DNA from: JBKPNZ01 sp046732895
Lineage (GTDB): Bacteria; Actinomycetota; Thermoleophilia; Solirubrobacterales; 70-9
NCBI GenBank assembly: GCA_046732895.1
Contig: JBKPNZ010000027.1
Span: forward strand, 1-12,235
DNA: 12,235 nt
Reading direction: 5' to 3'
In this document: piece by piece, positions 1 through 7,006 of the stretch
Layout of the letters: each line of letters begins with the position of its first letter
Numbering within the stretch: position 1 is the first letter of the stretch
Made by a program: the position numbers and the translations under genes
Notes under the pieces: model-generated
What the model saw: only the letters and a program-made list of their open reading frames with translations
Databases searched by the model: none
What the model was told of the DNA's origin: nothing

Positions 1-483
1 GCCGGCGGCGGTGTCGGCGACTCCGAGGTCATCGCCGGCGCCGACGCCGTGGAAGACGCGCTCCTGCATCGTCGGCATGAGCTTCCGGTGCTTCCAGATG
101 ACGCCCTCCGGGCCGATCAGGACGAGGGCGTTGTAGAGCGATCCGGGGCGCTCGGACTCACGCTCGTTGACGCCGAGCGCGCAGATCACGCCGAGATCCG
201 CGCACGCCGCGGCGAATCGCTCCGTGATCGGGCCCGGAACGTCTACCGAGTTCTCCCACAGGCGCTCCCACAGCTCGTCCCAGCCCTCGAAGTCAGTCGC
301 TCCGCTCGCCCAGCCATTGCCCGGATAGACCGGGATGAAGGTCTCCGGGAATACCGCGAGCTCCGCACCCTCCCCGGCCGCGTCGCGAAGCAGCCCAAGC
401 GCCTTCTCGACGGTCGCGTCGGCGTCGAGGATCACAGGCGTCGCCTGGATCGCGGCGACCTTCACGGTCTTGGCGGTGGCCAC
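1..483 (-). CDS. Nitrilase-family carbon-nitrogen hydrolase, N-terminal part (3' end off window)
   Basis: The 161 visible codons match the N-terminal half of a nitrilase-superfamily enzyme. These enzymes hydrolyse nitriles or amides through a Glu-Lys-Cys triad in an alpha-beta-beta-alpha fold. Seen: an early beta strand (KVAAIQATPVILDAD), the catalytic Glu at about residue 47 in AVFPETFIPVYPG, and the catalytic Lys at about 134 in WKHRKLMPT, followed by the conserved Glu of MQERVF. The HRKLMPT signature and the tryptophan-rich stretch around residues 68-78 point to the nitrilase/cyanide-hydratase branch rather than an omega-amidase or NAD synthetase domain, but the substrate cannot be told. 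The nucleophilic Cys lies beyond the left edge. The GTG start at 483 is the first in-frame start after the in-frame nuoN stop. A second GTG at 465 is an alternative, and neither has a good ribosome binding site. The gene follows nuoN by 27 bases on the same strand with no terminator between, so cotranscription is plausible. No known functional tie to complex I. Confidence 0.88.
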   Translation of the reverse strand, partial: MATAKTVKVAAIQATPVILDADATVEKALGLLRDAAGEGAELAVFPETFIPVYPGNGWASGATDFEGWDELWERLWENSVDVPGPITERFAAACADLGVICALGVNERESERPGSLYNALVLIGPEGVIWKHRKLMPTMQERVFHGVGAGDDLGVADTAAG

Positions 484-510
484 AGAACGAGCATACGCCC
501 GCGGCCGGCC
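484..510 (-). other. Short nuoN-to-nitrilase spacer
   Basis: Twenty-seven GC-rich bases separate the nuoN stop from the nitrilase GTG. They contain a small GGCCGGCC palindrome. No stem followed by a T-run and no obvious Shine-Dalgarno sequence is present. The spacer therefore gives no sign of transcription ending after nuoN. Confidence 0.6.
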
Positions 511-2094
511 TCAGGTCAGCGACCCGATCGCGGCGCCGGCGTCGGACGCCCAGTCGACGAGCGGCGACGGCACGACGCCGAAGAAGACGGTCGCGGCCGC
601 GGCCGCCGCCATCAGCCCGAGGATGACGCCGCAGTTGGCGCCCGTCGGACGGGCGCCGGACCCACCCGGTGCCGCGGACTTCGGCTCGCCGGGCTCCGGC
701 ATCGCGTCCGCCTCCGGTGATCCTCCCGCGATCGCGGGAAGGGGCGACGCCGGCGCGGAGATGGGCTCGGCCTTGGGGCGCATCCAGATCGCGGCGACGA
801 CCCGCAGGTAATACGCCAGCGAGATCATGGTCCCGATCGCGATGGCCACGCCGAGCCAGGTGTAGTCACCCTCCACTGACGCCTCGATCAGGTAGAGCTT
901 CCCGATGAAGCCGGCGGTGCCGGGGAGTCCGGCGAGCGCGAGCATCGAAACCGTCAGCGTGGCCGCTAGCAGCGGGCGCTCTGCCGCCAGGCCCTGGACG
1001 GAGCGGATGTCGTCGCCGAACTCCGTCTCCCGTTCGCGGATCGTGATCACCGCGAACGCGGCGAGGTTCATGAGCGCGTAGGCGGCCAGGTAGAAGATGA
1101 GCGCATTGATCCCGGCCTCGTTGGCGACGACGAGGCCGACCAGCATGTAGCCGGCCTGGGCAACGCCCGAATAGCCGAGCAGCCGCTTGAGCGAGTTCTG
1201 TCCCAGCGCGCCCACGTTGCCGACGGCAATCGAGATCGCAGCCAGCGCGGCGAGGGCCGGCTGCCAGTCGTCGACCGCGGGGCCCAGGGCGACCTCGAAG
1301 AAGCGGATGAACACCGCGAAGGCCGCCGCCTTGGTGGCGACCGCCATGAACGCGGTCACCGGGGTCGGCGCTCCCTGGTAGACGTCGGGCGTCCACTGAT
1401 GGAAGGGCGCGACCGAGAGCTTGAACGCCAGGCCGGTAGCGGCGAGCCCGACTCCGATCAGCACGAGCGGATCGTCGAAGAGGCTCGAGCCGATCGCCGC
1501 GCGAATCGCGTCGAAGTCGGTCGAGCCCGAGGCCCCGTAGACGAACGCGAGCCCGTAGAGCAGGGTGGCCGAGCCGAGCGAGCCGACGATCAGGTACTTG
1601 AGCCCGGACTCGAGCGATTGCGGCCGGCGCAGCGCCGCCCCGCAGAGCACGTAGAGCGGAACCGAGAGCAGCTCGATCGCGACGAAGAACATCACCAGGT
1701 TCTGGGCCTGAGCGAGCAGGACCATTCCGAGCACAGAGGAGAGCAGGAGTCCCTGGAACTCGCCATGGCCGGCCGGGCCGGCGGCGCCGTCGAAGGCGTC
1801 CTCGCGCCACGACAGCGGGATCACGAAGGTCGCCGCGAGGATCGAGATCAGGGCGACGGCCCTGGCGAGGTCGTCAAACCGCAGCGCCCCGGCGACCAGG
1901 TCCTTCGACTCGCCCCACTGCCAGATGCAGAAGCCGGCGGCCGCTCCCAGGGCAACGAACGAGAGCGCCGAGGTGAGCACGCGCTGGCGGGTGCCGGAGG
2001 CGAGGCCCGCGAGCAACACGGCGACGATGCCGGTGGTGAGGGCGATGACTGGCGAGAGCCCGGCGTAGTCGATCTCGGGGGCGTTGAAGGTCAT
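511..2094 (-). CDS. nuoN: NADH-quinone oxidoreductase subunit N (antiporter-like membrane subunit)
   Basis: NuoN is one of three Mrp-antiporter-like subunits that carry protons through the membrane arm of complex I. The 527-residue protein is strongly hydrophobic, with about 14 predicted membrane helices. Family landmarks: Glu141 in FFVAIELLSVPLY (the TM5 glutamate, E. coli E133), Lys225 in AFKLSVAPFHQWTPDVYQGAPTPV (TM7), Lys255 in VATKAAAF (TM8), and Lys399 in GFIGKLYL (TM12). All key proton-path residues are kept, unlike in NuoL and NuoM here. It is about 40 residues longer than E. coli NuoN. The excess is a hydrophilic Ala/Pro/Gly/Glu-rich linker at residues 440-487, just before the last helix. 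The ATG start overlaps the nuoM stop by four bases (ATGA). It is the last gene of the nuo cluster, the usual position for nuoN. Confidence 0.97.
   Translation of the reverse strand: MTFNAPEIDYAGLSPVIALTTGIVAVLLAGLASGTRQRVLTSALSFVALGAAAGFCIWQWGESKDLVAGALRFDDLARAVALISILAATFVIPLSWREDAFDGAAGPAGHGEFQGLLLSSVLGMVLLAQAQNLVMFFVAIELLSVPLYVLCGAALRRPQSLESGLKYLIVGSLGSATLLYGLAFVYGASGSTDFDAIRAAIGSSLFDDPLVLIGVGLAATGLAFKLSVAPFHQWTPDVYQGAPTPVTAFMAVATKAAAFAVFIRFFEVALGPAVDDWQPALAALAAISIAVGNVGALGQNSLKRLLGYSGVAQAGYMLVGLVVANEAGINALIFYLAAYALMNLAAFAVITIRERETEFGDDIRSVQGLAAERPLLAATLTVSMLALAGLPGTAGFIGKLYLIEASVEGDYTWLGVAIAIGTMISLAYYLRVVAAIWMRPKAEPISAPASPLPAIAGGSPEADAMPEPGEPKSAAPGGSGARPTGANCGVILGLMAAAAAATVFFGVVPSPLVDWASDAGAAIGSLT
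637..657. repeat. Perfect 10-bp inverted repeat inside nuoN
   Basis: GGCGCCCGTC at 637-646 is followed by a single G and then its exact reverse complement GACGGGCGCC at 648-657. It encodes residues 480-486 of NuoN, at the downstream boundary of the Ala/Pro-rich linker. It could be a relic of an inserted palindromic element or chance in GC-rich DNA. Ten perfect pairs with a 1-base centre is longer than expected by chance at any one place. Confidence 0.6.
724..739. repeat. Perfect 16-bp palindrome inside nuoN
   Basis: TCCCGCGATCGCGGGA is its own reverse complement. It encodes residues 452-457 (LPAIAG), near the upstream side of the NuoN linker. It lies 66 bases from the 637-657 inverted repeat, so both perfect palindromes of this gene sit in the same unusual linker. 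It contains the 8-mer GCGATCGC, which also arises readily from Ala-Ile-Ala codons in this GC-rich genome. Confidence 0.55.
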
Positions 2095-3578
2095 TTGACG
2101 GCCACCGTCTCATCGGTGCCCCGGGCGAGGGCGATCGCGCCGATCTTGTCCTGCACCGAGGCCTCGCCCCGGTCGAGGATGAAACCGGGATAGAGGGCAA
2201 GCCCGACGATGACCGCGACGAGCGGCGCCAGGACCGCGCCGTCGCGCAGCGAGATCTCGCGTGACTCAACCCCGTCGGGCAGGCGGTTGTGCATCGCGCG
2301 CTGGTACAGGCGCAGCGCGTAGAAGGCCGCCAGCGCCACCCCGATCGAGGCGACGAGGGCGTAGGCGATCTTCGCCTGGAAGACCCCGATCAGGATGTAG
2401 AACTCGCCGATGAAGTTGGCCGACCCGGGCATCGCCAGGGTCGCCAGCGTGACGACCAGGAACAGCGCGGCGAGCACGGGCGCGCGCATCGCCATCCCGC
2501 CCAGCTTGGTCAGGTCCTCGGTTCCGGAACGCTCAAAGAGCAGCGCGATGATCAGGAAGACGCCCGCGATCACCAGCCCGTGGTTCACCATCTGCAGGAC
2601 CGCACCGTCGGCGCCCTGCTGCTGCAGCGAGAAGATCCCGGCCGTGATGAATCCGAGCTGTGCGATCGACGAGTAGCCGGCGATCAGGCGCACGTTCGTC
2701 TGCGTGAACGCCATCGCCGATCCGTAGAGGATCCCGGCCACGGCGACCACGAGGATCAGCTCCTGGAACTGCACGGTGGCATCGGGGAAGAGCGGCAGGA
2801 CGACGCGCAGGAAGCCATAGGCGCCGACCTTCGAGAGCACGCCGGACAGCAGCACCAGGACCGGGAGCGGCGCGGAGCGATAGGCATCCGGCATCCATCC
2901 GTGGATCGGAACCGCCGGCATCTTGACCAGGAACGCCGCGGCGAAGAAGAAGAAGATCCAGCGCTGGCTGCCGACGGACAAAACGTGCTCGCGCAGGTCG
3001 GCGAGGGAGAAGGAGATGTGCCCGATGTCACCCGACGCCAGGATCGCCGTGGCGATCGCGCCGACGAGCATCAGGAGCGAACCGACGAGGGTGTACACGA
3101 TCATCTTCGTCGTCGCCCGCACGCGGTCGCCCGTCCCGAAGGACCCGATCAGGAAGAAGAACGGGATCAGCATCAGGTCGAAGAAGAGGACAAACAGCAG
3201 CAGGTCCTGCGCGAGGAATGCGCCGAGCGCCGCGGTCTCGGCAAGACCGAGCAGGAAGAAGTAGGTGCGCGGGCGATCTGTCGGCCGCAGCGCCGAGAAC
3301 GCCGTTGCGCCCGCCCACAGGAGCGCCGTGAGCACGACCAGGAACAGGCTGATGCCGTCGACGCCGAGCTCGTAGCGCACGCCCAGGTCCGGGATCCACG
3401 ACTCGTTGACGACGTGCTGAAGGCCGGGCGTGCCGGTGTCGAAGTCCGCCACCAGCGCGATCGCGAGGCCCAGCGTGATCAGTGTGCCGGCGAAAGAGGC
3501 CCAGCCGATCGTGCGCCTCGGCAGCACGAGGCCCGCGATGCCGACGGCGAGGGGGAGCCAGAGGATCGCGTTCAGCAT
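2091..3578 (-). CDS. nuoM: NADH-quinone oxidoreductase subunit M (antiporter-like membrane subunit)
   Basis: NuoM is the central antiporter-like proton channel of the complex I membrane arm. The 495 residues form about 14 helices, the usual family length. Landmarks: Lys219 in FLVKMPAVPIHGWMPDAY (TM7 lysine, E. coli K234), Lys250 in SGVLSKVGAYGFLR (TM8, E. coli K265), and Glu392 in NFIGEFYILIG (TM12, E. coli E407). The TM5 acid, normally Glu (E. coli E144, FFE-x3-L-x-P context), is Asp134 here, in VLFFDLMLIPFFFLIG. The charge is kept but the side chain is shorter. The HGWMPDAYRSAPLPV and FTQTNVRLIAGYSSIAQLGF motifs are typical. The ATG lies four bases after the nuoL stop, and the gene ends in an ATGA overlap with nuoN, consistent with coupled translation in one operon. 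Confidence 0.97.
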   Translation of the reverse strand: MLNAILWLPLAVGIAGLVLPRRTIGWASFAGTLITLGLAIALVADFDTGTPGLQHVVNESWIPDLGVRYELGVDGISLFLVVLTALLWAGATAFSALRPTDRPRTYFFLLGLAETAALGAFLAQDLLLFVLFFDLMLIPFFFLIGSFGTGDRVRATTKMIVYTLVGSLLMLVGAIATAILASGDIGHISFSLADLREHVLSVGSQRWIFFFFAAAFLVKMPAVPIHGWMPDAYRSAPLPVLVLLSGVLSKVGAYGFLRVVLPLFPDATVQFQELILVVAVAGILYGSAMAFTQTNVRLIAGYSSIAQLGFITAGIFSLQQQGADGAVLQMVNHGLVIAGVFLIIALLFERSGTEDLTKLGGMAMRAPVLAALFLVVTLATLAMPGSANFIGEFYILIGVFQAKIAYALVASIGVALAAFYALRLYQRAMHNRLPDGVESREISLRDGAVLAPLVAVIVGLALYPGFILDRGEASVQDKIGAIALARGTDETVAVK

Positions 3579-3582
3579 GACG

Positions 3583-5589
3583 TCACGAGCTCACGATCAG
3601 GAAGTAGAGGCCGAGGGCTGCAAAGCCGCCGACTAGGAGCAGCGCGTACGCGCGCACGAAGCCGGACTGCGCACCGCGGACGACCGCACCGACCCCGCGG
3701 ACGACCGACACGGCGCCGTTCACCAGGCCGTTCACGACGTAGCGCTCGATCACGGAGTTGGCGAAGCGCCCGGCGGCGATCGTCGGGCGGTAGACGAGCG
3801 CGTCGAACAATTCGTCCCAGTACCACTTGTGAAGGAGGAACTCGTAGGCGGCATGCGCCCGGTCGCGCAGGCGCAGCGTGACCCCGGGCCGGGCGATGTA
3901 GCAGTAGTAGGCGACCGCGATGCCGGCGATCGAGATGATCCCGCCGACGAGTAGGCCGAACCACGCCGCCCCTGTCGAGACCGTGATGCTCTCGAACGTC
4001 GAGTCGGCGAATGTCGGCTCAAGGAACTTCGTGATCACGTCGTCGACCCCGGGGACCTGGACCAATCCCCCGAACAGGGCTCCGAAGGCGAGGATCGACA
4101 TCGCCACCTTCATGGGCCGCTCGCGCTCGGCGATGAAGTGCTCGGGACCTGGGAAGCCCACGTCGGTGTCCTCCTTCTCCCCGGTCGCCGGATTCTCCGG
4201 CTCCCCGTGCGCCAGGTGCCCCGCCTCGAGCTCCCGTGCCTCCTCGCAGGACTCCCCGCGCGTGACCCGGAATCCGATGCGAAACGCGTAGAAGGCGGTC
4301 AGAAGGGCGCCGACGTAACCGCCGATCACGATGATCCAGTACATCCCGCCGCGCTCGGCGGCGAACGCGAGGATCTCGTCCTTGGAGAAGAACCCCGACG
4401 TGAATGGGAACGCAGCCAGCGCCAGCGCCCCGACGATGAGCGCTCCCGAGGTGAAGGGCAGTGCACGTCGGAAGCCCGACATGCGGTCGATGTCCTGCTT
4501 CCCCGCCATCGCGCCGATGACGGAGCCCGCCGCCATGAACAGGAGCGCCTTGAAGAAGGCGTGCGTCATCAGGTGGAAGAGGCCGGCGGAGTAGGCGCCG
4601 ATCGAGACGCCCACCACCATGTAGCCGATCTGGCTGATGGTCGAGTAGGCGATGATCCGCTTGAGATCGGTGACCACGAGCGCGACGGTCGCAGCGAAGA
4701 TCAAGGTCGCGAGTCCAATGAACGCCGCGATGTCCGCCGCCGTCGGAGCGATCTCGAAGAAGGCGTGCGTGCGGGCGATCAGGTAGACCCCGGCGGTGAC
4801 CATGGTCGCCGCGTGGATCAGGGCCGAGACCGGCGTCGGGCCCTCCATGGCGTCGGGCAGCCACGTGTGAAGCGGCAGCTGCGCCGATTTGGCGAAGGCG
4901 CCCACCAGCAGGAGCAAGCAGATCGCGACGACTACGCCCTGGTTCGTCGTGAACTGTTCACGCGCCGCGCCGAACGCGGTCGAGTAGTCGAAGGTGCCGA
5001 GCTCGCGGAAGATGAAGAAGGTCGCGAGCACCAGGCCGACGTCGCCGATCACGTTGATGACGAATGCCTTCATGCCCGCCTTCGTTGCGGTCGAGCGCCG
5101 ATACCAGAAGCTGATCAGGGCGTAGGAGGCGAAGCCGACGAACGCCCAGCCGACGATGAGCAGGACGAAGTTGCCGGCCAGGACCAGCAGGAGCATCGAG
5201 AAGACGAAGAAGTTCAGGTAGCTGAAGTAGCGGGCGTAGCCGCGATCGGCCGTGAGGTAGCTGATCGAGTAGAGGTGAATCAGCATCGACACGCCGCTTA
5301 CCACGAGGCACATGAAGACGGAGAGCGGGTCGACGAAGATGCCGAGCTTGATGTCGAGTCCCACCGCGGACGCGTAGTCCCAGAGCGACGAGTTGAAGTG
5401 CCGCTCCGAGCCGCCTACGTCCAGGAGCTGGATCAGCATCGCGATCGAGTTGAGGAACGCCAGGCCGATGGCGCCGGTGGCGATCCAGCCCGGTGATCGG
5501 CCCGGCAGGACGCGGTAGCCGAACGCGATCACGAGGCTCCCGAGCAGCGGGAACAGGAGGACGAGCCAGCCGTAGGCGGTTGCGCTCAT
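3583..5589 (-). CDS. nuoL: NADH-quinone oxidoreductase subunit L (distal antiporter-like subunit with lateral helix)
   Basis: NuoL is the distal proton channel of complex I. It also supplies the long lateral helix that runs along the membrane arm. Landmarks in the 668 residues: Lys234 in AFAKSAQLPLHTWLPDAMEGPTPV (TM7, E. coli K229), HAATMVTAGVYLIAR (259-273), Lys347 in MTHAFFKALLF, and Lys403 in SGFFSKDEIL (TM12, E. coli K399). The TM5 glutamate (E. coli E144, GWE) is missing: the site reads GWAFVGFASYALISFWYRR with Ala149. The reverse complement of the DNA gives GGCTGGGCG there, so it is not a reading-frame artefact. The protein is about 55 residues longer than E. coli NuoL. Part of this is an acidic soluble loop at residues 441-492, followed by segment 580-668 with the KWYWDELFDALVYRP motif and the terminal anchor helix. 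The start ATG overlaps the nuoK stop (ATGA). Confidence 0.97.
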   Translation of the reverse strand: MSATAYGWLVLLFPLLGSLVIAFGYRVLPGRSPGWIATGAIGLAFLNSIAMLIQLLDVGGSERHFNSSLWDYASAVGLDIKLGIFVDPLSVFMCLVVSGVSMLIHLYSISYLTADRGYARYFSYLNFFVFSMLLLVLAGNFVLLIVGWAFVGFASYALISFWYRRSTATKAGMKAFVINVIGDVGLVLATFFIFRELGTFDYSTAFGAAREQFTTNQGVVVAICLLLLVGAFAKSAQLPLHTWLPDAMEGPTPVSALIHAATMVTAGVYLIARTHAFFEIAPTAADIAAFIGLATLIFAATVALVVTDLKRIIAYSTISQIGYMVVGVSIGAYSAGLFHLMTHAFFKALLFMAAGSVIGAMAGKQDIDRMSGFRRALPFTSGALIVGALALAAFPFTSGFFSKDEILAFAAERGGMYWIIVIGGYVGALLTAFYAFRIGFRVTRGESCEEARELEAGHLAHGEPENPATGEKEDTDVGFPGPEHFIAERERPMKVAMSILAFGALFGGLVQVPGVDDVITKFLEPTFADSTFESITVSTGAAWFGLLVGGIISIAGIAVAYYCYIARPGVTLRLRDRAHAAYEFLLHKWYWDELFDALVYRPTIAAGRFANSVIERYVVNGLVNGAVSVVRGVGAVVRGAQSGFVRAYALLLVGGFAALGLYFLIVSS

Positions 5590-5885
5590 CCCTTGAGTCC
5601 CCGCAGGTCATCGACGTTGAGCGGCAGGCGCCTGCGGAAGATCGCGACGATCAGCCCGAGGCCGACAACGACCTCGCAGGCGGCCACCACCATGACGACC
5701 AGCGCGAATACGTGGCCCTCCTGATTGCCGTTGGCGCGCGCGAACGCAACCAGCGCGAGGTTGCCGGCGTTCAGCATCAGCTCGAGGCAGAGCAGGATCA
5801 CCAGCGGGCTGCGCCTGATCAGTACACCCGCCGCGCCGATCGCGAACAGAAGCGCCGAGAGGACGAGGTACCAGGAGATGTCCAT
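5586..5885 (-). CDS. nuoK: NADH-quinone oxidoreductase subunit K
   Basis: This is a small three-helix membrane subunit of complex I, related to MrpC, that lies between NuoJ and NuoN in the proton path. At 99 residues it has the normal family length. The two functionally important membrane glutamates are present: Glu35 in LLCLELMLNAGNLALVAF (E. coli E36) and Glu71 in VVAACEVVVGLGLIVAIFRR (E. coli E72). The ATG start overlaps the nuoJ TGA by one base (TGATG), and a GAGG lies four bases upstream of it. The stop overlaps the nuoL start by four bases (ATGA). Both overlaps indicate tightly coupled translation, which suits a subunit needed in 1:1 amounts with its neighbours. Confidence 0.97.
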   Translation of the reverse strand: MDISWYLVLSALLFAIGAAGVLIRRSPLVILLCLELMLNAGNLALVAFARANGNQEGHVFALVVMVVAACEVVVGLGLIVAIFRRRLPLNVDDLRGLKG

Positions 5886-6397
5886 CAGACCTCGCTTCGC
5901 TTCCGCGCCGCGAGCACGATGGCGCCGACGGCGGCGACGAGAAGGAGCATCGACGCCGTCTCGAAGACCACGAGGAATCGCTCCAGCAGGAGCTGGCCGA
6001 TCGACCCCGGCGAGCCGAACCCGAGCTGCACGGTTGGCCCCTGGGTGTCGAGTGCCTTGAGCGCAGTGCCGAGCACTGCGATCGAGAGCTCGAGGAAGAG
6101 GGCGCCCGCCAGCACCGGGGCCAGCAGGCGCTGGCCCGGGATCGGCTCCCAGATCGGCTCCTCGATGCCGCCCACGTACGCGGCGACGAACACGTAGAGG
6201 ACCATCACCGCACCGGCATAGACCACCACCTGCGCCGCGGCGATGAACTCGGCGTGCAGAAGCAGGAAGAGCCCAGCCAGCGCGACGAGGTGCACGACCA
6301 GCGCCAGCACGCTGTAGAAGGGATTGCGTAGCGCGATCACCGCGATCGCGCCGCCGAGGGCACCGATCGCACCGGCGAAAAACGCAACCTGCTCCAC
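5885..6397 (-). CDS. nuoJ: NADH-quinone oxidoreductase subunit J
   Basis: This is a five-helix membrane subunit of complex I next to NuoH and NuoK. Its third helix takes part in coupling quinone chemistry to proton movement. The 170 residues include the typical start EQVAFFAGAIGALGGAIAVIALRNPFYSVLALV and the conserved third-helix segment AAQVVVYAGAVMVLYVFVAAYVGG at about 55-78. The length is typical. The start is a GTG with an AGGAGG nine bases upstream, the clearest ribosome binding site in the window. That site lies in a hairpin-forming repeat (6399-6440), so initiation may be modulated by RNA structure. It is one of two nuo genes here that do not touch the preceding gene, with a 63-base gap from nuoI. 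It ends by sharing one base with nuoK. Confidence 0.96.
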   Translation of the reverse strand: MEQVAFFAGAIGALGGAIAVIALRNPFYSVLALVVHLVALAGLFLLLHAEFIAAAQVVVYAGAVMVLYVFVAAYVGGIEEPIWEPIPGQRLLAPVLAGALFLELSIAVLGTALKALDTQGPTVQLGFGSPGSIGQLLLERFLVVFETASMLLLVAAVGAIVLAARKRSEV

Positions 6398-6398
6398 C

Positions 6399-6440
6399 GC
6401 CTGCCGCCTCCTCAGCTTCGTTTCCGGGGGCGGCAGGGTC
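6399..6440 (-). repeat. Palindromic junction repeat, copy B (nuoI/nuoJ gap)
   Basis: These 42 bases match 11889-11930 at 35 positions without a gap. The arms CCTGCCGCC (6400-6408) and GGCGGCAGG (6429-6437) are perfect reverse complements, nine pairs, around a 20-base loop. The loop has a common core GCTTCG and CCGGG with copy A. Relative to copy A one stem pair has changed on both sides (T6402 with A6435 here, C11892 with G11925 there), so the stem is conserved by compensation. The repeat ends two bases short of the nuoJ start codon and contains the nuoJ ribosome binding site. It does not resemble a factor-independent terminator because no T-run follows on the minus strand. Confidence 0.75.
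6407..6412 (-). promoter_or_regulatory. Strong Shine-Dalgarno site for nuoJ
   Basis: The minus strand reads AGGAGG, a perfect anti-16S match, with nine bases before the nuoJ GTG (6397-6395). This decides the start. Its last two bases form part of the 3' arm of the 9-bp stem in the repeat at 6399-6440, while the first four would lie at the loop edge. Folding of the transcript could therefore partly mask it. Confidence 0.8.
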
Positions 6441-6460
6441 TGCGGGCTACCGTGCTCACT
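6441..6460 (-). other. Remainder of the nuoI-nuoJ spacer
   Basis: Twenty bases lie between the nuoI stop and repeat copy B. No motif, start codon with a ribosome binding site, or stem was recognised. The whole nuoI-nuoJ gap is 63 bases and is mostly the repeat. Confidence 0.5.
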
Positions 6461-7006
6461 TCACTCACCCTCGTTCCTGAGCGGCGTGCGCTCGACCGGC
6501 TCCGCGAGCAGCATCTCCTTCGTGAAGATCAGGTCCTCGCGGTTGTAGTCGGCCAGCTCGTACTCGTGGCCCATCGTGATCGCGTCGAACGGGCAGGCCA
6601 CCTCGCAATAGCCGCAGAAGATGCAGCGCGCGAGGTTGATCTCGTAGACCGCGGCGTAGCGCTCGCCGGCGGAGACCCGGTCGGCGGGATCGTTCTCGGC
6701 TGCGACCACGCGGATGCAGTCGGCGGGGCACGCCGCTGCGCACAGTGAGCACCCCACGCACTTCTCCAGGCCGGTGTCCTCGAACTTGTGGAGCTTGTGG
6801 CGGCCGCGGAAGCGCGGATAGACGGGCGTCTTCTCCTCCGGGTACTGGATCGTGACCGGGCCCTCGATCAGCCGGGCGAAGGTGGTCTTGAGTCCGCGGA
6901 GCGTCTCGCCGAACGCGCGGTACGCGCCGCCCGGCCCGCCCGGGTCGGGACCGCGCTGAACCTCGACTACGTCGTCGGGCTTGAGATACGGAAACTCCTG
7001 GCTCAT
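6461..7006 (-). CDS. nuoI: NADH-quinone oxidoreductase subunit I (two 4Fe-4S clusters)
   Basis: NuoI is a ferredoxin-like subunit that carries clusters N6a and N6b, linking the NuoG chain to NuoB and the quinone. The 181 residues contain two classic 4Fe-4S motifs: Cys83, 86, 89 and 93 in CVGCSLCAAACPADCIRV, and Cys128, 131, 134 and 138 in CIFCGYCEVACPFDAITM. In this fold the fourth Cys of each motif completes the other cluster. The residues in between (ERYAAVYEINLARCIFCGYCEVACPFDAI region) and the amphipathic N-terminal segment GETLRGLKTTFARLIEGPVTIQYPEE are typical of the family. The ATG at 7006 is supported by an in-frame TGA a short way upstream. The ribosome binding site is weak (GGGG). 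The gene is preceded by a 103-base gap filled with repeat copy C, which ends exactly at the start codon. Confidence 0.97.
   Translation of the reverse strand: MSQEFPYLKPDDVVEVQRGPDPGGPGGAYRAFGETLRGLKTTFARLIEGPVTIQYPEEKTPVYPRFRGRHKLHKFEDTGLEKCVGCSLCAAACPADCIRVVAAENDPADRVSAGERYAAVYEINLARCIFCGYCEVACPFDAITMGHEYELADYNREDLIFTKEMLLAEPVERTPLRNEGE

Noticed and set aside
724..739. HIP1-type highly iterated palindrome (GCGATCGC)
   Set aside because: The 8-mer occurs here and in similar forms elsewhere, but Ala-Ile-Ala codons in GC-rich DNA produce it easily, and this is not a cyanobacterial sequence context. Only the perfect 16-bp palindrome was kept, as a low-weight repeat.
2289..3881. Long plus-strand open frame opposite nuoM and nuoL
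   Set aside because: The translation is Arg/Asp/Glu/His-rich low-complexity sequence with no family motif, as expected for the antisense of a GC-rich membrane-protein gene. It crosses the real nuoL/nuoM junction.
5141..5149. NuoL Ala149 as a sequencing or frame error
   Set aside because: The frame is intact for 668 codons, flanking residues match the family on both sides, and changing GAG to GCG needs a specific single substitution. It is reported as a real difference, pending read support.
4138..5496. Plus-strand open frame of about 450 codons opposite nuoL
   Set aside because: It has the same charged, motif-free composition. It is explained by third-position GC bias of nuoL, which has clear family motifs throughout.
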